Positions 18,770-29,900 of a stretch of DNA of 64,000 nt are shown here, one piece after another. The stretch is from assembly GCA_028280345.1 (NCBI GenBank), contig JANQLY010000006.1:57621-121620 (forward strand), written 5' to 3'. Positions within the stretch are counted from its first letter, which is position 1. The number at the start of each line of letters is the position of its first letter. Position numbers and translations under genes: made by a program. The DNA comes from Pseudomonadales bacterium. Lineage in GTDB: Bacteria; Pseudomonadota; Gammaproteobacteria; Pseudomonadales; UBA7239. The notes below the pieces were generated by a model, which saw only the letters and a program-made list of their open reading frames with translations, searched no databases and was not told where the DNA came from.

Positions 18770-20767
18770 TCAGGGTGAGGCGGTATACCAGATCGGCGAC
18801 GACCAGGCCCGCTCCTGAATGGTTTTGCTGTAGTCAGTGTCACAGCAGGCAGCCAGGCCCGGCGACAGTTGTGTGGAGCCGTCACACTGCACCTGGTTCG
18901 CATTACAGATATAGGCGTGCCAGCGACAGCTCGGATTTTCCACAACACGGGTGTAGTACCAGGCACTGAGCGAGGCATCAAAGTCAGGGTCTTTCCATAC
19001 ACTGCAAAGCTGACCATAGCCCGGACCACGGGTTTCACAGGTTTGCTCGTTCACACTCGCACCATTATTGGCATTGCCTGCGATGTCATAAACACGCTCT
19101 TGTGGTTGGCCATCGGCATCAATCCAGCCCTTGATAATTTGCAGTCGTTGCAGCGGCTCACTGTGGACATCCTGCATAGCACTGACAATAAAGGTTGGCG
19201 CTGCAGCATCGTGCGGTCTTGCCGGCAGATCTCCCCCCATCGGTATACCGGTACGGTAACCCTCGACTATCATATCCGTGCGTCCACACAGGCCCTCGTC
19301 ATAATCCCAACCACCAAACACCCGCAGCTCCATACGCGGCCCACTCGTGCCGTATACCTCGCGACGCTGCAAAGCTGCAAAAATTGACTCACGGGAGTTT
19401 TCCTCGGCCCACACCACCGCAAGTCCTCCCGGGTTAAATTCGATATCGTCAGGCAAACTTGCAGCCTTCGTGGCAGATGCAGGCATTCCGGCTCCACCGT
19501 GCCCTTTAAAATCACTTTCAGACGTATATCCTGCTGTACCGAGGTGGGTATCCGTACTACCTATGACGCCGAGTTTAAACGGATTGACTCCAATCTCTTG
19601 CTGTACCTGCAAGCCATCACGCAGCACCTCACGCAAATACCCGGCATCAGGGGTCGGCAGACCGCTATCGAGGCCGGTAAATTTAGCACTGAATTTACGA
19701 TAGGGCAGCTGTTCAAAGTCACACAACTCATCTGCAGGCACATAGCCAGGCTGCGCACCTTCACGGGCAAAATAACACTCCGATGCCCCTTTGTGCTGCA
19801 TCACCTCCATAATCGGTTCCTTGCGTGCACGACGTTCTGCCTGTGCTGCATTCAGCGCCGAGCCATCAGCATTTTCAGCACGAAACATCAAGCCATCACT
19901 GAGGTTGGAATTGTGGGGAATCACGACATAGTCACAGTTATTTTCTGCGTTGCACTGCTCGTCGAGCTGTTGCCACAAATCCTGAGCGGTACGCGCCTCG
20001 TAAAAGCTTACCGGTAAATCCGGCACTGAAGCATTGGCAAAAATTACATTGCGGTGCAGGTTGGCCACCTGCTGCGCAGCAGTCCACTCATAGGCTACCA
20101 GGCCGGTAAATTCACAGTTTTCGCTGGTATCGTTGTAGATTTCAGCCGCTGCAATATTTTCCTGCCAGGCATCCCGTGCCACTTTGAGGCATTCCTCCCC
20201 CGCCTCACCGCAAAAACCAAAACGGCCTTCAAACATCCCCGAGTTGGCCTGGGTATTCATCATAAAAAATGCTGCGCGGGGCCAGCGCCGGTAAACCTTG
20301 CACATATTGGAATCGTAGCCCGGCAGACTCGGTGTCGCGCAGATTTTCACTTCCCCGATTTGCTCGGCGTGATCCGTAACTGCAGCAAAATCCAGTGGTT
20401 GCTGTAACTGCATTTGCCGTGTTGGCTGGCCATCACGGGTAAACGGCTGCACACCGAGGCGTTCACCGCGGGCAAAGCGATAGGCATCAAACGGTGTGCT
20501 ACGGGTGCCCTGAGTACTTGCATCCTGGGAAAATGCGGTATGAATATGCAGATCACCAAACAGAGCTTTACGCAGCGGCTGATAATCGCGACAACGTGCC
20601 GCCGCAGGCCTGTTCTCCAGTTGGGGCTGCACCGAGAGAAACTCTTGTGTAGCCATTTCATAAGTCGGGATCGAATCACCCTTCTGTAGTTCAACCCAAA
20701 GATAGACCGCGCTGACCAGCACCAGAATACCTACTACCCCAAAAAACTGCCTGATTCTTTTCATCAT
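18770..20767 (-). CDS. DUF3604 protein (PHP-like predicted metal-dependent hydrolase)
   Basis: The 665-residue protein has one N-terminal membrane helix and then a large extracytoplasmic domain. Metal-binding motifs of the PHP type are visible: GDLHIHTAFSQDA near residue 72, AVTDHAE near residue 132, IPHNSN in the middle and GSTDTHLG near residue 405. Cysteine pairs suggest disulfides outside the cytoplasm. DUF3604 is widespread in marine Proteobacteria, usually annotated without a function. It heads a three-gene operon with a rotamase and a HupE-like protein. Confidence 0.85.
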   Translation of the reverse strand: MMKRIRQFFGVVGILVLVSAVYLWVELQKGDSIPTYEMATQEFLSVQPQLENRPAAARCRDYQPLRKALFGDLHIHTAFSQDASTQGTRSTPFDAYRFARGERLGVQPFTRDGQPTRQMQLQQPLDFAAVTDHAEQIGEVKICATPSLPGYDSNMCKVYRRWPRAAFFMMNTQANSGMFEGRFGFCGEAGEECLKVARDAWQENIAAAEIYNDTSENCEFTGLVAYEWTAAQQVANLHRNVIFANASVPDLPVSFYEARTAQDLWQQLDEQCNAENNCDYVVIPHNSNLSDGLMFRAENADGSALNAAQAERRARKEPIMEVMQHKGASECYFAREGAQPGYVPADELCDFEQLPYRKFSAKFTGLDSGLPTPDAGYLREVLRDGLQVQQEIGVNPFKLGVIGSTDTHLGTAGYTSESDFKGHGGAGMPASATKAASLPDDIEFNPGGLAVVWAEENSRESIFAALQRREVYGTSGPRMELRVFGGWDYDEGLCGRTDMIVEGYRTGIPMGGDLPARPHDAAAPTFIVSAMQDVHSEPLQRLQIIKGWIDADGQPQERVYDIAGNANNGASVNEQTCETRGPGYGQLCSVWKDPDFDASLSAWYYTRVVENPSCRWHAYICNANQVQCDGSTQLSPGLAACCDTDYSKTIQERAWSSPIWYTASP

Positions 20768-20841
20768 TCAAATACCTGCTAATCGCAGCGATAGTAAATC
20801 AATTACCGCAGTGCGCCAGCTAGTATTTACCAAAACCGAAA

Positions 20842-20873
20842 AGAAAAAAGCCGCCAGATGATCTCTGACGGCC
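20842..20873 (-). terminator. Terminator of the giant repeat-protein gene
   Basis: Read on the minus strand, GCCGTCAGA and TCTGGCGGC form a 9-bp stem (one G-U pair) around a five-base loop, followed by TTTTTTC. It begins about 36 bases after the stop of the giant gene. Confidence 0.75.
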
Positions 20874-20908
20874 TTCTCTGTTTTGCTTTTCCGGCAGAGA
20901 CTGGGGGA

Positions 20909-23900
20909 CTACAGCGCCATGCCATTACCGCGCAACCACAGACCATTGTAGCCATTATTGAGCGGCAGAATGGAGCAGGCATCACCGCTGCCATCGTTAT
21001 CCCAGTCTTCCTGACCCGGGTTCGGTATCTGCGGGCAGTTATCGCCATTGTCACCTACACCATCACCATCGCTATCAACATGCTCGGTCGGATCGAGCGG
21101 GAAGGCGTCGACACCATCATCGAAACCATCACCATCATCATCGGTATCGGCATTATTACCGATACCATCGCCATCGGTATCGAGGGTTTCAGTCGCATCC
21201 CGCGGTAAGGCATCACTACCATTATTGGTTCCATCCCCGTCGTAGTCATCCGCTGCCGCGAGATAGGTGGCCTGAATCCTTGTGTTGAAGCTACCGGTGC
21301 CATAAGTGAACGCGCCGTAAAGCGCATTGCTGTTGTCAAAAGGCACAGAGGTAATCGATGACACCAGACCATCGGACATACTGAACGAGTTATCTAATAG
21401 GCTAGGCGATGCTGTAAAACGAGAACCTTGCAAAGCACTTAACTGGAAGGTCACCACACTGTCATCAGCTTGTGCGCTAATGTCATTAAGCGGTGTATCC
21501 AGATTTTCATTAAGCGGCGGCGTCATCAATGTCAACGTGCCAACATCATCAAACAAACTGTCGTCCAGTGGCAGATGGAATTCTACTTCAAGCTGATTAT
21601 TAGCTTCATGGAAGAACGCCTCAATCACCTGCGGATTTTCATCAACGATATAAACGGAAATATTATCCGTATAGTTCTGCTCAATATTTCCGTAGAGTCC
21701 TGGCGGCATGGAATCGAGATAAATTAATCCATTCTGAATATATAACTCCAGGCGACTATCAAAGTTATTGAAACCTTCAAGTATCAACGCGTCAGCTGCC
21801 GTAAGCTCAACCACAAGGGTGTAATTATCTTTGAGAGCGACAGACTCTGCATTATTCGCCATAAGGATGAACTCATCCACACAACACATACCATCTGCCG
21901 TCGACAACCCAATGATTTGACTCATACTCAGTGAGGCAAGGTCCAGTTCACGATTAAAGCGCAGATGCAGTTCATTCCAATACCTGTCATAGGTTGCGTA
22001 AACCACTTGCGGGCCTTCCGGTATGTAGTTCACTACCGCATGATCATCACCATAGGCAACCGGAAGATTACCCAGTAGATTATATTGCGAACCAGTTATC
22101 TGATTCGCGGGCAGCTCGACTTTGAGCGCCGTTGCAACATTACTCCAGGCCTCCAGCGTCGCAGCATCAGCCGGTGTTAGCTCAACACTGATCGCACTGG
22201 CATATTGGCTACCTGTATAGCTGTCCACCACATAAGCCGGCGCAGATTGTGCATCCATCGTGATATTAATGACATCACTACTACCATTATCGACAGACAG
22301 AGCCAAAGTGCCTGTCGCCGGCAGCGTCACAAGACGGTTAAAGTACAACTCCAGGCGGTTGCTGTAGGCATCGTAGTTGGCAAAGTTCAGCTGTGGCGCT
22401 TCGACAATATACTCTACAGCCACATTATCACTGAATGACTGGATTTGACTGATACCGCCATTCGGATCAGTCGATGTAATCATATGGGGCACACTCACTT
22501 CCAGACTATCGAGATAGTTCCAGCTCTCAAGCGTTGTGGCATCTGCAGCATCCAGCGTGATATTTAGCTGCGCTAACAAACCACCAAATTGTGGCGGTGC
22601 AGTAAATGTCAACGAGCCAAACAAGGGTGTTTGCAATGTTAAGGCTTCCACACCACCGTTATCCGTTGATAGCTGCACAGAAGCAGAGTCAACCAGTGTC
22701 ACCTGATCCAGCTCACGGTTAAACGTCAGGCTTAAACGATCTGTTGCCTCATCATATTGAGCCGCAACAATTTCTGGTTCCGGTAGCACATAATCAACCG
22801 ACACACCATCCTCATACTGGACACCCCTGTTTCTATACAAGCCCGGTGGCTCGGTCAGTGCATAAATCGTGTCAGAATCCAGAGTTAGCTCGAGAAGGCT
22901 CTCCACATCACTCCAACCGGAAATCGTTCCCATATGACTGACGGACAGCTCAACGACTAACGTATGACCATCAACAACCTGCGGATCAGAAACCGCATCA
23001 AGACTTTGACTAATATAGTCATAGAAGCCGTTATCAACAGACAGGCCAATAGTATTTGGCACTGTAATCGCAACCGGGTCGAGCTTCCTGCTAAAGGTCA
23101 GCCTCAGCAGGCGGGTATGAACATCCAGGCTCGCAGCAACAACCGCTGGCTCATTTTCAATAAAACGCAGTGCAATGTTATCTTCATAGCTCACCGCCTC
23201 ACTGGCTACCGCAGGCGCTGTTGAAGATACAAAACCGGCATCCACCCTGACTCTAAGCAAGTCCTGCCGATCCCCCCAAGCTTGTTCAACAATATCAAAC
23301 GATGAAGGTATAGTAACCACCACAGTACGGTATTCCTCTATATAGGGAGCTACCACATCAGAGGCCCCGAAACTGCCATCACCAAGCCCCTCAGTGATAC
23401 CCAACTCTGTTAGTGGCGATAATAAAGCCGGATCAAGATCACGATTATAAGTTAAACGCAGCTCATTAGTGAATTCGTCATAGCTCGCATCAACAATAAC
23501 TGGCGCTTCTTCAACCAGAGTGACTCGCTGATTATCGCTATAAAGAACGGCCTCGTTATCCAGTGCCAGTGGTGGCTGCGCACTGGCTATGGCAGAGGGC
23601 GGCGCGTCGCTTAACTCTATTTCAAGATCACTCTCCAGGAAACCCCAACCCTCAATGGTCGCTGCATCAGCCGGCGCGAGTTGAATTTCAAAAGTGGTAT
23701 CGTCGCTTGAGAGCTTACGCCAGCTAAAAGGCTGCGGCAGTGTTAAATCAAACAACCCGCCATTATCAACGGATAAACGGATAGTACGGGTATCGTTTAG
23801 TAACGGCCCCATCGCACGATTAAAGGTCAGACTCAGGGTGTCTGTGTGTTTGTCAAACTGCGCTGACAACAAGCGCGGTGCTTCACCAATATACTCAACG

Positions 23901-26900
23901 GCCACATTATCAGGGAAATCAATTTGACTATTGGGGTAAATGCCCGGCGGTTCAGACAAGGCATAAACCGCAGCGTCATTCAGTCTCACTTCCAAGTATT
24001 TATCCAGACCCACCCAACCTGAAATGGTTGCCGCATTGGCATCTCCGATACGGATCACCAGGGTACGTCGGTTAATCAATTGTGGAGTCGCCCAGGCATC
24101 AAGGCTTTGATAAATATAAGAGGGGAAACCTTCGTCAACTGACAACCTGACATCAGCCATACCCACTACCGCAAGTTCATCCAGATCACGATTAAAAGTC
24201 AGGCTGAGCAATTTAGTATAAGCATCATATTGCGCCGCAACAATTGCCGGATTCTCTTCAATATAGCGCACACCAACGTTATCACTGTAACTAACTGCCA
24301 GGTTTTCAAGTCCAGGACTACCTGAGTTCAGTACTCTCACAAAATCCGCCTGAACTTCCATTTTCAGGTTAGCTGCCACGTTTGACCAGCTTTCAACAGT
24401 GCTTGCATTAATAGCACTAAGCTCAATCACAACCGTACTGCCATTTTCAACAAACGGTTCCTGTTCATGATCTGCAGCAAAAAATATAGAATCAAGATAA
24501 CCATCATCTACAGACAAGCTGATGGTATGGCCGCTGCCAAGCACATCAGACTCCAGCGGCCGATTAAAGGTGATGCGCAACTGATTCGTTAAAGCATCAT
24601 AATGCGCTTCATCAATAACTGGCCTTTCCGCGATAAAGTCAACACGTACATTATCGCTAAACGTCAACATCATATTATCGGTAGCTAATGGCGGTTGCGC
24701 TGTAGCTAAACTGCCCGGCGAGTTAGTCAATTCAATTTCCAGACTGTTTTCCACATCAAACCAGCCCTCAACTGTCGAGGCTTCCAGCCCACCCAATTCG
24801 ATTTCGAAGGTTCGATCATCCCGGGACAGTTTGCGCCCGGCCAGCGGCGTTGGCAACGACAGGTAACTCATACCCCCGTTATCGACCGAGAGCCCTACCC
24901 CGCTAAATTCATTCAGCAATGGATCCATATCACGGTTAAATAGCAACATTAGCTTATCGGTATAGGCATCATAGCTAACTGACGCCAGCACAGGATCAGG
25001 CTCAATGTAATCTACTTTGATATTATCGCTGTAGTCTATCGTTTGATTTTCATAAAGATCCGGCCACTGTCCAACAGAAACAACATAAGCGGATAAATAC
25101 ACCTCTAATCGCGTATCCGGGTGACCCCAGCTTTCAATTTGCGAGGCATTGCTACTGGATACCTTGATACGCAAAGTACGTGCATCCAACCAGCGGGGAA
25201 TTTCCTCACTATCCATCGCCTGTGAAAAAGACTCAATACCGCCATTGTCTACCGACAAACCAAAAGAATAATCAGTTCTAAGAGACTGCTGATCAATATC
25301 CTGATTAAACGTTAAATCGAGATATTCGCTATAGCTATCGTAGCGAGCTGAAACCAGCGTCGGCAAAACGTCATTAAAAGTGACAAAAACCCTATCAGCA
25401 CGCTCTACTGCCTGACTGGCATAGGCAGGTGCCGTACTATCAATATAATCACTGGCTAATTCCACCCACGCCAACTCACCTGCCAACGATTGCACAAGAT
25501 TATTAGCCTGATAGTCAGGCAGCTTAAGAATCAGAGTACGTTTTTTCTCCAGAGAAATTCGGTCTACACTAGAGCTATCATCAGCATATATTGAGCCAAC
25601 TGATGTTTTTAGATAAAGAATAATCGAACTATCAAGTGTTGCTATATCAAGATCGCGATTAAACGTTAGGCGTAATTCTCCAGGCACCGCATCAAAAACC
25701 GCTGCAATCAGCTTTGGCGCACTGGAAATATAATCGACTTTATAGTTATCACTAAAATCAATTACCTGGTTATCCAATGACAGTGGTGGCTGAGCCGTCG
25801 CCAGCGTACTCGGCACATTACTGACGGCAATCTCCAGTTTATTCGCAACATCCGGCCAGTTTTCAAGTATATTGGCTTCCGCTACTTGTATTTCAAAGGT
25901 ACGATCATCGTAGGCCGGCTTGAGCCAATTGTATGGCAAATATAGAAAAACTGTAGAGACATCGCCGTTATCAACTGACAAGCGAATTTCGGAACTGTCA
26001 TTTAACACCGGAGCCATATCCCGATTAAATACCAAACGCAGTGTATCGGTGTATTCATCGTAACTGACCGACGCCAGGGTTGGAGCCAGCTCAATAAACT
26101 CAACCGAGACATTGTCGCTGTAGTTTACTGTTTCGTTTTCATAGACATTTGGCCACTCACCAATAGAAACGACCAAGCTCGAAAAATATAACTCCAGTCG
26201 GGTATCAAGATCAGCCCAGCTTTCAATTTGTGAGGCATTACTGCTACCAACCTGCACCAGAATCGTACGCTGATTCACTAACGTGATTGGCGAATACGCA
26301 TCCATGGACTGACTAAAATATTCAAAACTTCCATCATCTGTCGACAGGCCAATATTGTAATATTCTCTAACATCCTCTTCCTTAAGATCACGATTAAAGG
26401 TAACAGCTAAAATATCCGTATAGGCATCATAACTGGCAGCAACAACCACAGGCGCTTCCGGCACATAGGTCACCTGGAATTCATCGGAAAAACTGACAGG
26501 CAAGTTTCCATAAGATGGTGAAGCTGTAAATACAAAATTGCTTTCAACCTCAACTTCCAACAGACCGTCATAGCTGTACCAGCTCTCAACGGACGAGGCA
26601 TCAAAATCCTGTAACGATACAACCACCGTTCGATTATTCTCAATATAGGGAGAACCGCTATAGTTTGCTGAAAATAAAAACGTATCTGCGTAACCCCCAT
26701 CACTCGATAACTCTATATTTGCCGTATTGTTAATAGCTGCCGGATCAATATCGCGATTAAAGGTTAAACGCAACTCATTGGTGTAGGCATCGTAATTTGC
26801 GGTGAGCAGCTGTGGATTTTCAACAATATAATTACCCGGCTGCTCATCAACATAGTATACAGGCTCACTGGACTCATTAGGCACATCTATCATCGTTGCC

Positions 26901-29900
26901 AATGAGCCTGCCAACATAATATCAAGCGCCGTTTCTACATTTGCCCAACTTTCTATAGTGCTGGCATCATTGCTATCCAGCTGAACAATAAATGAATAAC
27001 CATCATCAGATAATATAACGGCATGCGGTGTTGTTAACTGCAAATACTCAAAGAAGCCGTTATCAACTGACAACTCGATCATTCCGTAGTTATTAAAAGA
27101 TGTCAGATCCATAACCCGATTAAAAGTCAACGTTAAAGAATCCGTAAACGCATCATAGCTATAAGAGATCAGTTGCGGTGCTTCTTCTATATATGCCACC
27201 GAGGCATCATCAAGGTACTGTACCTGATAGTTACCATACTGGGCAGGCGGACTGGTTAATGTATAGAAAGTATTAGCCGGATACTGAATTTCCAGTCTAT
27301 TCTTGACTTCCATCCACCCCTCGACAGTTGAAGCCGTAGATGAATCCAGCTCTATAATCACGTTATTACCATTATTCACTGTCGGTGTAGACTGCGAATC
27401 CAGCAGCATATTATTGTAATAGTAACTACCATCATCAACAGAAAACTCAATAAGATTGGACGTCTGGATCGCCGCCTCATCAATAACACGATCAAACGTT
27501 ACGGACAGCAGGTTAGTAAAACTGTCATAGCTGGCAGAGACAAACTTTGGTTCCTCAGAAATATAGTTGACTGCCGCATCATCACTATAAAACACCTGAT
27601 TATTAGCATAAGTCGTATAAACAGCGTTTCTGACCAGCCCATTTGTTATTTCAACCTCAAGCGTTGTTTCCACCCCTGTCCAACCTTCAACAATAGATGC
27701 ATTAGACGCTGATATTGGCACAACCATCGTACGAGCATTTTCAATATAAGGTGAGGAATGGCTGTATATTGAAAAACTGATAAAATCGAAATTTGCATTA
27801 TCAACTGAAAGCCCAACGGAATCATTGGGACCAGAGATAATATCCTGACTAAATGTCAAACGCAGCTCATCTGTCAACGCATCAAAATCCGCACTAACCA
27901 ATTCAGGCCATACCGGTATATAGTCAACGGCTATATTATCTTCGTAGGTAGCTGGTAAATTTTCGTCCGGCCCATTCTGCATATCCGCCAACGGTCCAAT
28001 CTGAACTTCCAGGGAGTCTTTAAGAAACTGCTCAGTCCAGGCTTCAATAGTAGACCCATCCAACCCCGCAAGTGCTATTTCAAAAGAATACCCATCAGGT
28101 AATGCCGTGACACTATGCGGTGTAGATAACGTCAGCGCCTCCATCACTCCATTTCGAGTTGATAGCTCGACAAGCCCATTGATATCAAAACTATAGGCAT
28201 TCATCAGACGACTAAAGGTCAACACCAATGTATCACCATGACCATCAAAAGCTGCCGCAACAAGCTGTGGTCCAGGCGGAATAATTTCCACTGGCATATT
28301 GTCGATATAATCCACACGCTTGTTACCATACACACCAGGAGGATTAGTCAGGGTATATGCCGTATCTTCAGCAAACTCAATCTCAAGACGGGTTTGAAAA
28401 TAACCCCAGCCTGTTACTGTTGACGCAACAGAAGGTGCTAATGCAATCTCAACGGTTTTGCCATTAATGACAGGCTCTGACTGCTCATAGGGCAGAAAAG
28501 TTATGTAGGACGTTGCTCCATTATCTGTCGATAAGCCAATATAGTTCGACAGACCGAAGTATGGATCAATAAGCCGATCAAATGTTAGAATCAACTTTTC
28601 CTCCACCTCATCAAAAGCGGCTGCCACAAGTGCCGGCCTTCCCTCCTGATAATTGACTACCTGATTATCCATAAAAGTAACCATGTCACTCGAATAAATC
28701 AGTGATGTTTCCGTAACAAACCCGGCAGGCACACCAATTTCCAACATTTCTGGCGGACCACTCATCCAACTTTCGACAGTAGATGCATTTGGTGATGACA
28801 ACTGAACAACAACCGTACGCTTATTTTCCAGCACTGGATACTGAACGTCGTTTGCATTAAAACCAAACCAGTTAAAATTACCGTTATCAATCGACAATTC
28901 CAGGGTCGCAAGACTATTAATTGCAGCTGCATCAAGGTCACGGTTATACGTCAAACGCAGCTCATCGGTTAACTCATCATAGGTAACACTCTCCAGCACC
29001 GGCTGTTCAGCAATATAGGTAACCACCAAATCATCCGCGTAGGTAACCGGCACACTAAATGAGCCCGGCGGTTCATGCATAATACTTACCGCACCTATCT
29101 GCAACTCCAATGCCGCCTCAACATTAACCAATGCTTCAACACTGGCAGCATCACTACTGTTTAATCCAATGCGGTATGAGCGCCCATCAGCAAGAAAATC
29201 ATCATCAAGAAAATAATTATATGTCTGCGCATCAACATACTGCACCAGGCCATTATCCGTTGAAAGCCCTATCGTTGATGCGAAAGTATCAATAGGGTAC
29301 ATCAAGCGGTTAAAGGTCAGTATTAACTCATCAGTTAGCGCATCATAGGTCGCGGCAACAAGCCTTGGTGCCGCTTCAATATATTCCACTTTGGCATTAT
29401 TGAAATAGCTGACGGCTGCATTCCCATAAGATGACGGGGGATAGCTCAAAGTGTAAAAAGTATCATTATATATCTCTATCTCAAGCGCAGAAGCAACATT
29501 GGCCCAGCCTTCCACAGTGACCGCATCAGAAGAATACAAAGCGATCTCTATCGTATTACCCTTAACGACAGGGTGCGCCTGGTTATCAATCGGAAAGCTG
29601 ATATAGTCGCTAAAGCCATCATCTACAGAGAGGCCAATATACTTTGCAAAGTCAATAACTCCGGAATCAATTTCACGATTAAATGTGATTGTTAGCAAAT
29701 CGGTAAAACTGTCGTACGAAGCTGAAACAAATCCCGGATTCTCTACCTGATAACCCACAACCTTATTATCAGAAAATAAAATAATGTCATTACTATAGGT
29801 TACCGTGCTATCGGTAACAAAGTTTGCGGGCATGGAAACTTCCAGGGTTGTAGGCCCCGCCATCCAGCTCTCTACTGTGCTCGCATTAACTGGAGATAAA

